6,720 nucleotides of DNA, taken from Gammaproteobacteria bacterium. GTDB lineage: Bacteria > Pseudomonadota > Gammaproteobacteria > Steroidobacterales > Woeseiaceae. The position numbers and the translations under genes are program-made. Location: assembly GCA_003645495.1 (NCBI GenBank), contig QNFK01000103.1, positions 1-6,720 on the forward strand. Reading direction: 5' to 3'. Numbering within the stretch: position 1 is the stretch's first letter; each line of letters begins with the position of its first letter. Below are positions 5,605 through 6,720 of the stretch, piece by piece. The notes under the pieces were generated by a model. That model was not told where the DNA came from and ran no database searches. It saw only the letters and a list, made by a program, of their open reading frames with translations.

Positions 5605-6720
5605 TCAAGGCCCGGTGTCGACAATTGGTGCGATTGCGCGCAAGTGACTCAGCGCCGATAGGTAGCGCCCGAGCGCAAAGTCGATGTCCGTGGTGCTTGT
5701 CATGCGGCCGAAACTGAAGCGCACAGCACTTTGCGCCAGCGAATCATCCAGACCATGTGCTTTCAGTACATAGGAAGACTCGCCACTGCTCGAATTGCAG
5801 GCCGAGCCGCTGGCCACGCAAACGGGTTCCAGCCCAAGCATCAGGCTCTCACCTTCAACGCCCGCCGCACTGACGTTGAGGATTCCGGGATAGGTATCCT
5901 CTGGCGCACCGTTGCGTATCAGGTCCGCAATTTCACCAAGACCGCTCCAGAGTTGCTGGCGCAAGCTTGTAACATGGTCCAGGTCTTGCTGCATTTGCTC
6001 TGCGGCGATTGATGCTGCGACTCCAATTCCCTCGATGAGGTGCACCGGCAGCGTGCCTGGCCGCAAGCCACGCTCCTGACCACCACCGAAGGTCAGCGGC
6101 AAAACGTGGCAACCTGGCCGCTCAGCGATATACAAAGCGCCGATGCCTTGTGGCCCGTAGAATTTGTGCGCCGTCAATGACAGCAGGTCGACCGGCAAAT
6201 CACTGAGATTCAGCGGTAGTTTGCCGACAGATTGTGCCGCATCAGTGTGGAACAAAACGTCGTGCTCGCGGCATAGTGCGCCGAGCTTGCAGATGTCCTG
6301 GATTACGCCGGTTTCGTTGTTTACATGCATCACCGATACGAGCTGGGTGTCCTCGCGGATTGCCGCCTGTAAGACTTCGGGCGATAACGTACCGCCCGTA
6401 TCCGGCCGCAACCAGGATACTTCGAACCCCTCTTTTTCCAGCGCCACAAAAGTTGCGGTGACGGCTTTATGTTCTGTCAGCATGGTGACCAGGTGCTTGC
6501 CCCGGTGTGCACGAAATTTCGCCGCCCCAATAATCGCCAGGTTGTTTGCCTCCGTTGCTCCGGAGGTCCAGGTGATGCGTGCCGGATCTGTGCCCAGCAG
6601 GTCTGCCAGTCGTGTACGCGCCCTGGCTACGAGCGCCGCAGACGCCCTGCCCGCAACATGTATCGAAGAAGGATTTGCGAACGTGCCGCCGTCAGTGAGA
6701 CACGCTTGTATCGCTTCAGC
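5605..6720 (-). CDS. iscS: Cysteine desulfurase, IscS type (N-terminus outside the window)
   Basis: PLP enzyme converting cysteine to alanine plus a protein-bound persulfide that feeds Fe-S clusters and tRNA thiolation. The frame is open to the window edge; 371 residues are present and the first matches about residue 20 of E. coli IscS. Seen in order: GGTFANPSSIH, TSGATEANNLAI, the PLP-stacking His84 in TEHKAV, HVNNETGVIQD, Asp160 and Gln163 in HTDAAQSVGK, the Schiff-base Lys186 in AHKFYGPQGIGALY, GGGQERGLRPGTLPVH, and the persulfide Cys308 in ASGSACNSSSGESSYVL (E. coli Cys328). The long active-site loop marks the group I (IscS/NifS) type and not SufS. The protein stops shortly after LRAIAP, so about 15 or more residues of the E. 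coli C-terminal tail are missing. The next gene begins one base after the stop codon. Confidence 0.93.
   Translation of the reverse strand, partial: AEAIQACLTDGGTFANPSSIHVAGRASAALVARARTRLADLLGTDPARITWTSGATEANNLAIIGAAKFRAHRGKHLVTMLTEHKAVTATFVALEKEGFEVSWLRPDTGGTLSPEVLQAAIREDTQLVSVMHVNNETGVIQDICKLGALCREHDVLFHTDAAQSVGKLPLNLSDLPVDLLSLTAHKFYGPQGIGALYIAERPGCHVLPLTFGGGQERGLRPGTLPVHLIEGIGVAASIAAEQMQQDLDHVTSLRQQLWSGLGEIADLIRNGAPEDTYPGILNVSAAGVEGESLMLGLEPVCVASGSACNSSSGESSYVLKAHGLDDSLAQSAVRFSFGRMTSTTDIDFALGRYLSALSHLRAIAPIVDTGP

Noticed and set aside
5604..5624. TTG start for the IscU-like protein inside iscS
   Set aside because: The ATG at 5603, one base after the iscS stop, gives a family-typical length and N-terminus; the TTG would add seven residues with no family match.
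1..6720. CRISPR array, mobile element, tRNA or rRNA, or a novel defence system
   Set aside because: No repeated spacer units, transposase, terminal inverted repeats or RNA-gene sequence were seen; the genes are vertically inherited housekeeping types in near-standard order.

Overview
The window is one uninterrupted run of housekeeping genes, all on the minus strand, so transcription goes from position 6720 towards position 1. The protein sequences (IscS/IscA, Ndk, RlmN, PilF, RodZ, HisS, YfgM) and their order point to a gammaproteobacterium. The same backbone (isc genes, ndk, rlmN, pilF, rodZ, hisS, yfgM) is familiar from Pseudomonas and relatives, and its rodZ-hisS-yfgM end from E. coli. GC looks moderate, in the mid-fifties percent by eye. 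PilF implies a type IV pilus and RodZ implies a rod-shaped cell. No genus can be assigned from this window.

Right part (6720-4873), a compact Fe-S/sulfur locus: a cysteine desulfurase of the IscS type, cut by the window edge and missing about 19 N-terminal residues, then an IscU-like protein that has lost most cluster ligands, then a canonical IscA. The first two genes are one base apart and the last two 17 bases apart. The chaperone/ferredoxin/IscX block (hscB, hscA, fdx, iscX) that follows iscA in the E. coli and Pseudomonas operons is absent here.

Middle (4872-4723): a 150-base gap holding a good sigma70-like promoter (4796-4824), an intrinsic terminator reading in the gene direction (4753-4779), and a strong Shine-Dalgarno for ndk. 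The promoter lies upstream of the terminator, so the terminator may act as a leader attenuator for ndk and not only as the end of the isc transcript.

Left part (4722-1), a tightly spaced probable operon: ndk (nucleotide balance), rlmN (23S rRNA/tRNA m2A methylation), pilF (type IV pilus secretin pilotin), rodZ (cell-shape scaffold), hisS (histidyl-tRNA synthetase) and the first 25 codons of yfgM (SecYEG/BamB-linked membrane protein). ispG, which sits between rodZ and hisS in E. coli and Pseudomonas, is missing; only 63 bases separate the two genes.

The window contains no mobile element, CRISPR array, tRNA or rRNA. The points most worth a second look are the ligand-poor IscU-like protein beside an IscS with a shortened C-terminus, the stripped-down isc locus, the promoter/terminator arrangement before ndk, and the missing ispG.
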